Notes under the pieces: generated by a model
What the model saw: the letters and a program-made list of their open reading frames with translations, nothing else
Database searches by the model: none
What the model was told of the DNA's origin: nothing
DNA from: CAVQGZ01 sp964356295
GTDB taxonomy: Bacteria > Actinomycetota > Actinomycetes > Jiangellales > Jiangellaceae
NCBI GenBank assembly: GCA_964356295.1
Contig: CAYHHE010000076.1
Location: forward strand, 1 to 14,565
DNA length: 14,565 nucleotides
Direction: 5' to 3'
Shown: positions 7,499 through 13,576 of the stretch, piece by piece
How the letters are laid out: the number at the start of each line of letters is the position of its first letter
Numbering within the stretch: the stretch's first letter is position 1
Made by a program: the position numbers and the translations under genes

Positions 7499-9078
7499 GG
7501 TGACTCGGCCCCGGTTGCCCGCGAAACGTACAGCTGCACCGGGGCGAGGTGCTGCCCCTGCGGCGTCAGCAGCTGCCCGACGTACAGGCCAGCCGGAGCC
7601 GTCGTGCTCGTCGTGCTGACCCGAACGCCGTTGACCCCACCGGCCAGCGGAACCACGGTGACGGTGAGATCGGACTCGCTCAGGACAGCCCCGCCGGCCT
7701 CTATGGAGACGAGCCTGCTGAGGGTCGGCTGGTCGTTCATCCGCAGGCCGATGACCGGGATGGTCGTGCCCTCGGCCCGCGGTTCGGCGTCAGTGGGTCT
7801 CGAGGTCATCATCGTGGCGAAGCCACGAGCGGTGGACGGGCTGGTACCCGGGGGAGCCAGCCCGGCGTCCAGGCCTTCACGGGCGACCTCGTCCAGCGCC
7901 TCGAGGCCGTACGTCCAGGCTCTCGCCCAGTCCTTGGCCAATCTGGACCAGTAGCGGGTGCCGTCCTCCAGCCAGTCTGACGTGGAGTAGCCGCCGGACC
8001 TCAGCCGCGTCCCGGCGTCACTGGCCATGTCGAGGTACTCGCGCGCTGCGGAGGAGAAGAAGCCGACCCACGCCTCGAGCAGTGCGCCCGGGTCGAGGGT
8101 GTCGTCGCCGGGGCCGGTGGGGCGGCCGGGTGGCTCGTGCGTCGGGGTGGCCGGGGTGCTGGTGCGGCCCCCGCGGACGGCGCCGCGCACCCAGTCGGTC
8201 CAGAACGGGCAGACGAGCTCGGCGACGTAGTCCCAGACGTCGGTGGTGAAGCCGACCACCTTCAGCGCCTTCACCCGTCGCACCGGCCCGAGGTCGTTGA
8301 CGAGCAGGAAACCCCGGTCGACGTCGATCTGGTTGTCGAGGCTGACGTCGAGGTCGTAGGTCATGCCCGCCGAGGTGTCCCCGTCACGCCAGAAGTCGCA
8401 GTGCAGCAGGGTGTTGAGGCGCTGGACGAGCTGCACCTCCTCGTGGAACACGCCGTGCCAGTGCTCGGTGCCGAGGTCGCCCGCGATCGCGACCGGCTGC
8501 CCGGGGCCGATCGGCTCCATTCGTCTGAAGAGCATCGGCCCGCGCTCGGGCCAGTTGTTCGGGTCGACCCAGCCCGCGACCTGCTCGAATGCAGCGTCCG
8601 TCTCGAACTCGGAGAACACCCAGACCGCCTCGAGCCCGCCGACCGTGACGCGACGAGTGGTGCAGACATCGCTGCTCACGAACGCGGACTCTTGGTGGGG
8701 AAGCGCCCGCCCGCTGGCCGTCCCCTCGAAGGGCACGCTGTTCGTGGCGGACTCCTTCAGATCGCTCAGGAGCTCGTCGGAGTCGAGGTTGCGGGCACCG
8801 GCAACCGAGCGGGCGAGCTCCCGATAGGCGTCCTCGTGGATCTCGTAGCCGGGGAAGCCGGCCTTGGCGAGCCGGTAGAGCACGTCGACACGGGTGGAGA
8901 TCGGCACCTCGGCCTCACTGGCCCCAGCGATCGCCCGCATCTTCTCGCTCGTCGTCGGCGGCGGGCGGAACCCGGGCAGCGCGCCGGCGTCGACACCGCC
9001 GGCGAGGGCGTGCAGCCCCACGAGCGCGTGGTGCAGCGTCAAGGCGTCCGCAGGGGCACCGGGGTCGATGTCGTTCAT
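7495..9078 (-). CDS. Uncharacterised protein, first gene of the isoprenoid/cyclase operon; possible SRPBCC-like lipid-binding domain
   Basis: I do not recognise this 527-aa family. Residues 1-115 are mostly helical. Residues 145-300 alternate strands and helices, with conserved-looking aromatic motifs WVDPNNWPERGP (170-181), LLHCDFWRDGD (224-234), VDRGFLLVNDLG (253-264) and CPFWTDWVRGAV (290-301). This pattern is compatible with a START/SRPBCC ligand-binding fold, but that is inference. A proline/threonine linker (305-328) leads to two long helices (about 332-405) and a final beta domain (436-520) ending in APAGLYVGQLL. That C-terminal half mirrors the 225-aa protein in the same operon. ATG at 9078 is chosen because GAGGT stands six bases upstream (9089-9085) and a good promoter lies at 9145-9173; a start at 9183 would precede the promoter. 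No signal peptide is seen. Its first place in the operon argues for a core role. Confidence 0.86.
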   Translation of the reverse strand: MNDIDPGAPADALTLHHALVGLHALAGGVDAGALPGFRPPPTTSEKMRAIAGASEAEVPISTRVDVLYRLAKAGFPGYEIHEDAYRELARSVAGARNLDSDELLSDLKESATNSVPFEGTASGRALPHQESAFVSSDVCTTRRVTVGGLEAVWVFSEFETDAAFEQVAGWVDPNNWPERGPMLFRRMEPIGPGQPVAIAGDLGTEHWHGVFHEEVQLVQRLNTLLHCDFWRDGDTSAGMTYDLDVSLDNQIDVDRGFLLVNDLGPVRRVKALKVVGFTTDVWDYVAELVCPFWTDWVRGAVRGGRTSTPATPTHEPPGRPTGPGDDTLDPGALLEAWVGFFSSAAREYLDMASDAGTRLRSGGYSTSDWLEDGTRYWSRLAKDWARAWTYGLEALDEVAREGLDAGLAPPGTSPSTARGFATMMTSRPTDAEPRAEGTTIPVIGLRMNDQPTLSRLVSIEAGGAVLSESDLTVTVVPLAGGVNGVRVSTTSTTAPAGLYVGQLLTPQGQHLAPVQLYVSRATGAESP

Positions 9079-9084
9079 GAGCGC

Positions 9085-9089
9085 ACCTC
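9085..9089 (-). promoter_or_regulatory. Ribosome binding site deciding the start of the first operon gene
   Basis: On the minus strand GAGGT (9089 to 9085) lies six bases before the ATG at 9078. It supports the 9078 start over the in-frame start at 9183. Confidence 0.65.
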
Positions 9090-9117
9090 GGTCCCTCCGC
9101 ACCCCGGGCCTGGGTGT

Positions 9118-9169
9118 CAGGGCCGCTGGGCGGTTCTCCAGGGCAGTGTATGGAGGCGTTGCGGCCCTG
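9118..9169. repeat. Nested inverted repeats over the operon promoter
   Basis: The outer arms are perfect 9-mers, CAGGGCCGC (9118-9126) and GCGGCCCTG (9161-9169). Inside them CTCCA (9136-9140) and TGGAG (9151-9155) form a second, nearly concentric pair. The outer right arm touches the -35 box and the inner pair brackets the -10 box of the promoter at 9145-9173. This could be an operator for a dimeric regulator, or an RNA hairpin ending lutC transcription, although no T run follows. Confidence 0.5.
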
Positions 9170-9173
9170 TCGC
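9145..9173 (-). promoter_or_regulatory. Promoter of the five-gene operon
   Basis: On the minus strand GCGACA (9173-9168) and TACACT (9150-9145) are separated by exactly 17 bases. They match the -35 (TTGACA) in four of six positions and the actinobacterial -10 (TANNNT) fully. Transcription would start near 9138, about 60 bases before the ATG at 9078. It makes the operon independent of lutABC, which ends at 9191. Confidence 0.6.
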
Positions 9174-9190
9174 GGGATTCCACCTGGCGC

Positions 9191-9847
9191 TCAGCCGTCC
9201 GGATCGGCCTGGACGAGGATCACGTGGAGCACCCGCGGGCCGTGCACCCCCTCCACCCGGACCAGCTCGATGTCGCTGGTGGCACTCCCTCCCGACACGA
9301 GGGTGATCGGCTCGGTGGCCGAGCCGGAGAGTACGTCGATCGCCTCGGGGACGGTGGCCACCACCTGGTCGTCCCGAACCACGCAGACGTGTACGTCCGG
9401 TACCAGGCTCAGGGCTCGCCGGCCCATGCCCGGCCCGGTCACCAGGGCGATGGTGCCCGTCTCGGCGACACCGAGGGCTGCGGTCGTGATGACCCCGTCG
9501 GCGCGGTCGAGGGACGTCGCGCTCATCGGCGGCCCGTCCCTCATCAGCACCACCCCAGCGCCGGTCACGACCTGCTCGGGGAAGCCCGCAGGGGCGACCA
9601 GGGTGCGCAGCCGGTGCTGGTGGCAGATGCCGGCCAGCGTCGCCGTGAGGTCAGCGGAACGGACGCGGTGGACGGTCGCGCCGTAGTCGGCCACGGTCTC
9701 GGCGAAGAGGTCCACCACCTGCTGGGGTGTGAGGTCGCTCCTGCGGCGGTAGTCCCGGGAAACCGCGACCGCCTGCGGGGTCTCCTGGGCAGGAACGTCG
9801 GCCAGCGCCGCCCGGACCCGGGCCAGGATCGACTCCCGGGCGCTCAC
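9191..9847 (-). CDS. lutC: L-lactate utilisation protein LutC (LUD domain)
   Basis: LutC is the third subunit of the LutABC complex, which oxidises L-lactate to pyruvate in the cytoplasm. The 218-aa protein shows the LUD (formerly DUF162) signature: TGTIALVTGPGMGRRALSL (130-148) with a following VPDVH, and the C-terminal SATSDIELVRVEGVHGPR (188-205). The N-terminal SARESILARVRAAL helix is typical. GTG at 9847 overlaps the lutB stop by 4 bp (GTGA, 9844-9847) and has a GGAGG seven bases upstream (9859-9855). A longer frame to 10642 is an antisense/frame shadow of lutB. It is the last gene of the lut operon. The reaction is known for Bacillus LutABC; identity rests on motif and gene order. Confidence 0.95.
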   Translation of the reverse strand: MSARESILARVRAALADVPAQETPQAVAVSRDYRRRSDLTPQQVVDLFAETVADYGATVHRVRSADLTATLAGICHQHRLRTLVAPAGFPEQVVTGAGVVLMRDGPPMSATSLDRADGVITTAALGVAETGTIALVTGPGMGRRALSLVPDVHVCVVRDDQVVATVPEAIDVLSGSATEPITLVSGGSATSDIELVRVEGVHGPRVLHVILVQADPDG

Positions 9848-11316
9848 CGGGCCGCCTCCCCGTCGAAGGCGTCGAGTCCATGCTCGGCCCACCATGCGCG
9901 GAAGCTCTGGCTGGGAGGTTGCAGCACGTCGCGGCTCTGGGTCCACCCTGCTCCGGCGAATGGCAGCCGGTGGATGCCGTCCCTGCCCGCCAGCCGGTGG
10001 GCGAGCGGCAGCCCGAGGCTGAGCCCCCTCGCGTAGCGCTCGTCGTCGTCGAACCCGTTGGCCACGGCCCTGAAGACCATGCGCTCCAGCCGGTGCCTGC
10101 CGTGCTCGCGGTCGTGCTCGACGGCCCTGGCACGCAGGTGGGTGAGGACCTCCGGGATGTTGATGCGCACCGGGCACACCTCGTAGCACGCCCCGCACAG
10201 CGAGGACGCGAACGGCAGCGCCCGGTCGACCGCGTCGTCCATGCCGCGCAGCTGCGGGGTGAGGATCGCGCCGATCGGCCCGGGGTAGACCGAGCCGTAG
10301 GCGTGCCCACCGGTCCGCTCGTAGACCGGACAGGAGTTGAGGCAGGCCGAGCAGCGGATGCAGCGCAGCGCCTGCCGTCCGACTGGGTCGGCCAGCGCCT
10401 GGGTGCGTCCGTTGTCCAGGAACACCACGTGCAGGTCCGCCGGCCCGTCCCCGGGTGTCACCCCGGTCCACAGCGACGTGTAGGGGTTCATCCGCTCCCC
10501 GGTACTTGAGCGGGGAAGAAGCTGAAGGAAGACCTCGAGGTCCGCGAAGGTCGGGATCACCTTCTCGATCCCGACGACCGAGATGAGCCGTTCGGGCAAC
10601 GTCAGGCACATCCGGCCGTTGCCCTCGGACTCGACGATGCACAGCGTCCCGGTCTCGGCCACCACGAAGTTAGCACCCGAGACTGCCACTTTGGCACGAA
10701 GAAACTTCTTGCGCAGGTGACGTCGGGCCTGTCCGGCGAGGTCCCGGGGCTCGTCGGACAGCGTGCTCGGCACGCCGGGCATGTGCTCGGCGAAGATGTC
10801 CCGGATCTCGCGGCGGTTGCGGTGGATGGCCGGCACGACGATGTGACTGGGCAGGTCGTCGGCCATCTGGACGATCAGCTCGGCCAGGTCGGTCTCGACG
10901 GCGGTGATGCCCCGCTTGGCGAGGAACTCGTTCAGGCCGATCTCGGCGGTCACCATCGACTTGATCTTGACGATCTCGGTCTCGCCGGTCTCCTTCACCA
11001 GGGCATGGACGATGCGGTTGGCATGGTCGGCATCGCTGGCCCAGTGCACGGTCACCCCGGCCGCGACCAGGGAGCGCTCGGCCTGCTCGAGGTAGGTGTC
11101 GAGGTGGCGCAGCACCCGGTTCTTGATCTGCTCGCCGGCGCGGCGCAGCTCCTCCCAGTCGTCGCGCTCGGCCACGACCGCGGCCCGCTTGCGGCGAATC
11201 TGGTGAGTCACCCGGTTCAGGGTCGCGCGCTGCTCGGCCTTCGCCAGCTGAGTGCGGGCGGCCTTCGGGAAGGGCTTGGACCCTGCCCAGACCACCGGCC
11301 CGGTGGCCGCGCTCAC
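9844..11316 (-). CDS. lutB: L-lactate utilisation iron-sulfur protein LutB
   Basis: This 490-aa protein is the electron-transfer subunit of LutABC. An N-terminal LUD-type region (about 65-305) contains VKIKSMVTAEIGLNE (116-130) and VSGANFVVAETGTLC (212-226). Two ferredoxin-like cysteine sets follow: CIRCSACLNSCP (319-330; Cys 319, 322, 325, 329) and CGACYEVCP (374-382; Cys 374, 377, 381), which should bind 4Fe-4S clusters. A LutB-type C-terminal tail follows. GTG at 11316 overlaps the lutA stop (GTGA, 11313-11316), and AGGAG lies six bases upstream (11327-11323), a strong choice of start. The open frame extends to 12072 only because it runs as a shadow through lutA. Length and order match known lut operons. 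Confidence 0.96.
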   Translation of the reverse strand: MSAATGPVVWAGSKPFPKAARTQLAKAEQRATLNRVTHQIRRKRAAVVAERDDWEELRRAGEQIKNRVLRHLDTYLEQAERSLVAAGVTVHWASDADHANRIVHALVKETGETEIVKIKSMVTAEIGLNEFLAKRGITAVETDLAELIVQMADDLPSHIVVPAIHRNRREIRDIFAEHMPGVPSTLSDEPRDLAGQARRHLRKKFLRAKVAVSGANFVVAETGTLCIVESEGNGRMCLTLPERLISVVGIEKVIPTFADLEVFLQLLPRSSTGERMNPYTSLWTGVTPGDGPADLHVVFLDNGRTQALADPVGRQALRCIRCSACLNSCPVYERTGGHAYGSVYPGPIGAILTPQLRGMDDAVDRALPFASSLCGACYEVCPVRINIPEVLTHLRARAVEHDREHGRHRLERMVFRAVANGFDDDERYARGLSLGLPLAHRLAGRDGIHRLPFAGAGWTQSRDVLQPPSQSFRAWWAEHGLDAFDGEAAR

Positions 11317-12095
11317 GCGCTGCTCCTGGCCAGGGCAGGCGCGGAGGTGCGCCAGGACTCCCCGGACGCTCGGGTAGTCGCCAGGATCTCCGCGGCATGC
11401 ATGGTGCGCATCGCCCCCGTCCGTCGAACCAGGGCTCCTGCGATGTTCAGCAGGCAGCTGTTGTCGCTCGTGGCCATTACCTGGGCCCCGGTGGCCAGGA
11501 TGTTGTCCACCTTGGTCTGCACCATGGCGCTGGAGGTGTCGGCGTTCTTGACCGCGAACGTCCCCCCGAAGCCGCAGCACTCCTGGGCATCGGGCAGGTC
11601 GATCAGGCTCAGCCCCTCGGTGGCGGCCAGCAGCCGCGGGTAGCGGTCCCCGAGCCCGAGGCTGCGCAGCCCATGACAGGCAGGGTGGTAGGTCACGGGG
11701 TGCGGGAAGTAGGCCCCGACGTCCTCGACCCCCATGACGTCGATGAGCAGCTGGCTGAGCTCGAGAACACGAGGCACGAGCGCCGCCACGTCTGCCTGCA
11801 GCGCCGCATCTCCGGTCACCGCTGCCAGCCGGGTGTGGTTCTCGTGCACCATGCTCACGCAGGACGCCGACGGGCTGACCACGACGTCGTAGCCGTCGAA
11901 GGCCCGGACGAACCGGCGCAGCAGCGCAAGCGCCTCGGTCGGGTACCCGGCGTTGAAGTGCGGCTGTCCGCAGCACGACTGTGCCATCGGGAACGCGACG
12001 TCCTGCCCCAGGCGCCTCAGGATGGCGACGGTGGCCTTCCCGGTGTCGGGGAACATCGCGTCGTTGACGCACGTGATGAACAGGGCAACACGCAT
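11313..12095 (-). CDS. lutA: L-lactate utilisation protein LutA (CCG-domain Fe-S oxidoreductase subunit)
   Basis: LutA is the CCG-domain subunit of lactate oxidation, related to GlpC and the GlcF glycolate oxidase subunit. The 260-aa protein begins MRVALFITCVNDAMFPD, typical for actinobacterial LutA. It has two cysteine-rich CCG motifs, SCCGQPHFNAGYP and ECCGFGGTFAVKNADTS, which ligate an iron-sulfur cluster or partner cofactor. ATG at 12095 is chosen from this conserved N-terminus; the frame continues to 12275 but the extra residues look non-coding and would cross the divergent promoter region. The Shine-Dalgarno is weak (AGG nine bases upstream). It is the first gene of lutABC, divergent from dcd. 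No lactate permease or GntR-type regulator gene is beside it in this window. Confidence 0.95.
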   Translation of the reverse strand: MRVALFITCVNDAMFPDTGKATVAILRRLGQDVAFPMAQSCCGQPHFNAGYPTEALALLRRFVRAFDGYDVVVSPSASCVSMVHENHTRLAAVTGDAALQADVAALVPRVLELSQLLIDVMGVEDVGAYFPHPVTYHPACHGLRSLGLGDRYPRLLAATEGLSLIDLPDAQECCGFGGTFAVKNADTSSAMVQTKVDNILATGAQVMATSDNSCLLNIAGALVRRTGAMRTMHAAEILATTRASGESWRTSAPALARSSA

Positions 12096-12126
12096 GTGCC
12101 CAGCCTGCCGCACCACGACGATCTTG

Positions 12127-12150
12127 ACGTTAGGGTCGCATGGCCCGACC
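12127..12150 (-). promoter_or_regulatory. Candidate lutA -10 box with adjacent inverted repeat
   Basis: On the minus strand TAACGT (12132-12127) fits TANNNT and would give a leader of about 25 bases before lutA. Just upstream, GGTCG (12134-12138) and CGACC (12146-12150) form a 5-bp inverted repeat with a seven-base spacer, placed between -10 and -35 as an operator could be. No convincing -35 is seen. This is a weak, position-based call. Confidence 0.25.
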
Positions 12151-12211
12151 TGATACGGCCTTTGCGTCACGATCGCGCGGGGAGGGGGCGCCAGATGGAC
12201 CGTAGGGCGCC

Positions 12212-12217
12212 TAGGGT
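12212..12217 (+). promoter_or_regulatory. -10 box of dcd, leaderless arrangement
   Basis: TAGGGT fits the actinobacterial TANNNT -10 and lies eight bases before the dcd ATG at 12226, so the RNA would begin at or next to the start codon. No purine-rich Shine-Dalgarno lies at the usual distance, which agrees with a leaderless message. No -35 hexamer stands out. Confidence 0.5.
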
Positions 12218-12225
12218 CTGCGGCC

Positions 12226-12801
12226 ATGCTGCTCTCCGACCGCGACATCCGGGCCGAGGTCGACCGAGGAGGCATCGTCCTCGAGCCCTATCAGCCGGCG
12301 ATGGTTCAGCCCTCGAGCGTTGACGTCCGCCTCGACCGGTACTTCCGCGTGTTCGAGAACCACCGCTACCCCAACATCGACCCATCAGAGGAGCAGCCTG
12401 ATCTCACCCGGCTGGTCGAGACGGCCGGGGACGAGGCATTCGTGCTCCACCCGGGCGAGTTCGTGCTGGCGTCCACCCACGAGGTGGTCACGCTGGGCGA
12501 CGCCATCGCGGCTCGGCTGGAGGGCAAGTCGTCGCTGGGGCGGCTCGGACTGCTCACCCACTCCACCGCCGGCTTCATCGACCCGGGCTTCTCCGGCCAC
12601 GTCACGCTCGAGCTGAGCAACGTGGCCACCCTGCCGATCATGCTCTGGCCGGGCATGAAGATCGGCCAGCTGTGCTTCTTCCGGCTCTCCAGCCCGGCCG
12701 AGCATCCCTACGGCTCGACCACGCACGGCTCGCGCTACCAAGGTCAGCGCGGGCCCACTCCGAGCCGCTCCTACCTGAACTTCCACCGCGCGGACCTCTG
12801 A
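12226..12801 (+). CDS. dcd: dCTP deaminase, probably bifunctional dCTP deaminase/dUTPase
   Basis: This 191-aa enzyme deaminates dCTP and, in the bifunctional form, hydrolyses the product to dUMP and diphosphate for thymidylate synthesis while keeping dUTP low. Visible landmarks are MLLSDRDI at the start, PSSVDVRLD (29-37), EGKSSLGRLGL (99-109), HSTAGFIDPGFSGHVTLEL (112-130) with catalytic E129, and the C-terminal GSRYQGQRGPTPSRS lid. Length and the A115/E129 positions match the Mycobacterium tuberculosis enzyme, which is bifunctional, so the same is expected here. It is divergent from lutA across 130 bp and convergent with the DUF4097 gene, with 36 bp between the stops. A -10 box eight bases before ATG suggests a leaderless transcript. 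Confidence 0.97.
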   Translation: MLLSDRDIRAEVDRGGIVLEPYQPAMVQPSSVDVRLDRYFRVFENHRYPNIDPSEEQPDLTRLVETAGDEAFVLHPGEFVLASTHEVVTLGDAIAARLEGKSSLGRLGLLTHSTAGFIDPGFSGHVTLELSNVATLPIMLWPGMKIGQLCFFRLSSPAEHPYGSTTHGSRYQGQRGPTPSRSYLNFHRADL

Positions 12802-12837
12802 CAGTCCATCGGTCGACGTCCCGCCGCTCGGATCGGT

Positions 12838-13545
12838 TCATCGCAGGCCGTCGGCCGGCTCCACTCGGACGTCCCCGGAGATGGTGCGGACCACGACTGC
12901 CTCAGCGGCCTCAGGGTCGCTGGTCAGCCCGGTCTGCACCCGTCCGCCGGTCGTGTCCAGGTCGAGTCGAACCAGGCGCCCACGGCCCCAGCCCACCGCC
13001 ACGTTGCCGGTGCTGGTGCTGATCGCGGCCGGCCCCGCCAGCCACCACACGTGAACGTCGCCTGATCGTCCGCTCACCTCCAGCCGGCCAGTCACCTCGC
13101 GGATGATCACTGTGCCGTCCGCGCTGGAGACCCTGGTGGGCCCCTGGCAGGAGTGGACGGACACCGGGCCTCGGCCGGTGCGGATGTCGGTCCTGCCGGT
13201 GACGAGCTCGGCGTTCACCGATCCCGACGAGGTCCGTGCGGTCAGCTCGCCGAGCGAGCCGGTGCAGACGACCTCGGCCTCACCGGCCTCGACACGCAGC
13301 CGGGCGCCGGTGGGCACATCGACATCCACCAGCACCTGGGGGGCGCGGCCGCGGCCATCCGGGTCGCCGACGGTGACCACGACCTCGTCGCCGCTGGACA
13401 CGACCGACGACGAGGACGCTGCGGCCACCGCGCGCGAGTCGTGGGCGAACTTGGCCTGCACGGTGCGGACCTGGACCTCACTCACCCCGTCGTGCGCCCG
13501 CACCCTCAGACGCCCCGCGGCCAGTGTGACGACGACCACGCTCAC
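12838..13545 (-). CDS. DUF4097-type beta-repeat protein
   Basis: This 235-aa protein has the repetitive beta architecture of DUF4097 (putative adhesin-type beta-solenoid) proteins. Short strands carry a recurring S-G-(S/D/N)-V turn: TSSGSVNAE (105-113), GRSGDVHVW (159-167), STSTGNVAVG (176-185) and TISGDVRVE (221-229). Residues 1-80 form an opening strand set interrupted by a serine/alanine stretch (39-51). No signal peptide or membrane helix is visible, so despite the adhesin label it may be cytosolic. The role is not known. GTG at 13545 is the first start after a TACCCT box seven bases upstream, so this gene too may be leaderless. It is divergent from the DUF1028 gene across 31 bp and convergent with dcd. 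Confidence 0.86.
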   Translation of the reverse strand: MSVVVVTLAAGRLRVRAHDGVSEVQVRTVQAKFAHDSRAVAAASSSSVVSSGDEVVVTVGDPDGRGRAPQVLVDVDVPTGARLRVEAGEAEVVCTGSLGELTARTSSGSVNAELVTGRTDIRTGRGPVSVHSCQGPTRVSSADGTVIIREVTGRLEVSGRSGDVHVWWLAGPAAISTSTGNVAVGWGRGRLVRLDLDTTGGRVQTGLTSDPEAAEAVVVRTISGDVRVEPADGLR

Positions 13546-13552
13546 CTGGGCA

Positions 13553-13558
13553 AGGGTA
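13553..13558 (-). promoter_or_regulatory. -10 box of the DUF4097 gene, leaderless arrangement
   Basis: On the minus strand TACCCT (13558-13553) fits TANNNT and stands seven bases before the GTG at 13545, the distance of a leaderless transcript. No -35 match is seen; its position would fall inside the first codons of the divergent gene. Confidence 0.42.
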
Positions 13559-13576
13559 GGGGGGCACGATGGCGAC

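Noticed and set aside
392..9078. A family 2 encapsulin nanocompartment operon, suggested by isoprenoid enzymes next to cyclic-nucleotide signalling
   Set aside because: None of the five proteins shows an encapsulin shell or a cyclic-nucleotide-binding domain, and the operon is bounded on both sides within the window.
9079..9183. An N-terminal extension of the first operon gene from a start at 9183
   Set aside because: The extra 35 residues would cover the promoter and inverted repeats and lack a Shine-Dalgarno, whereas ATG 9078 has GAGGT at six bases.
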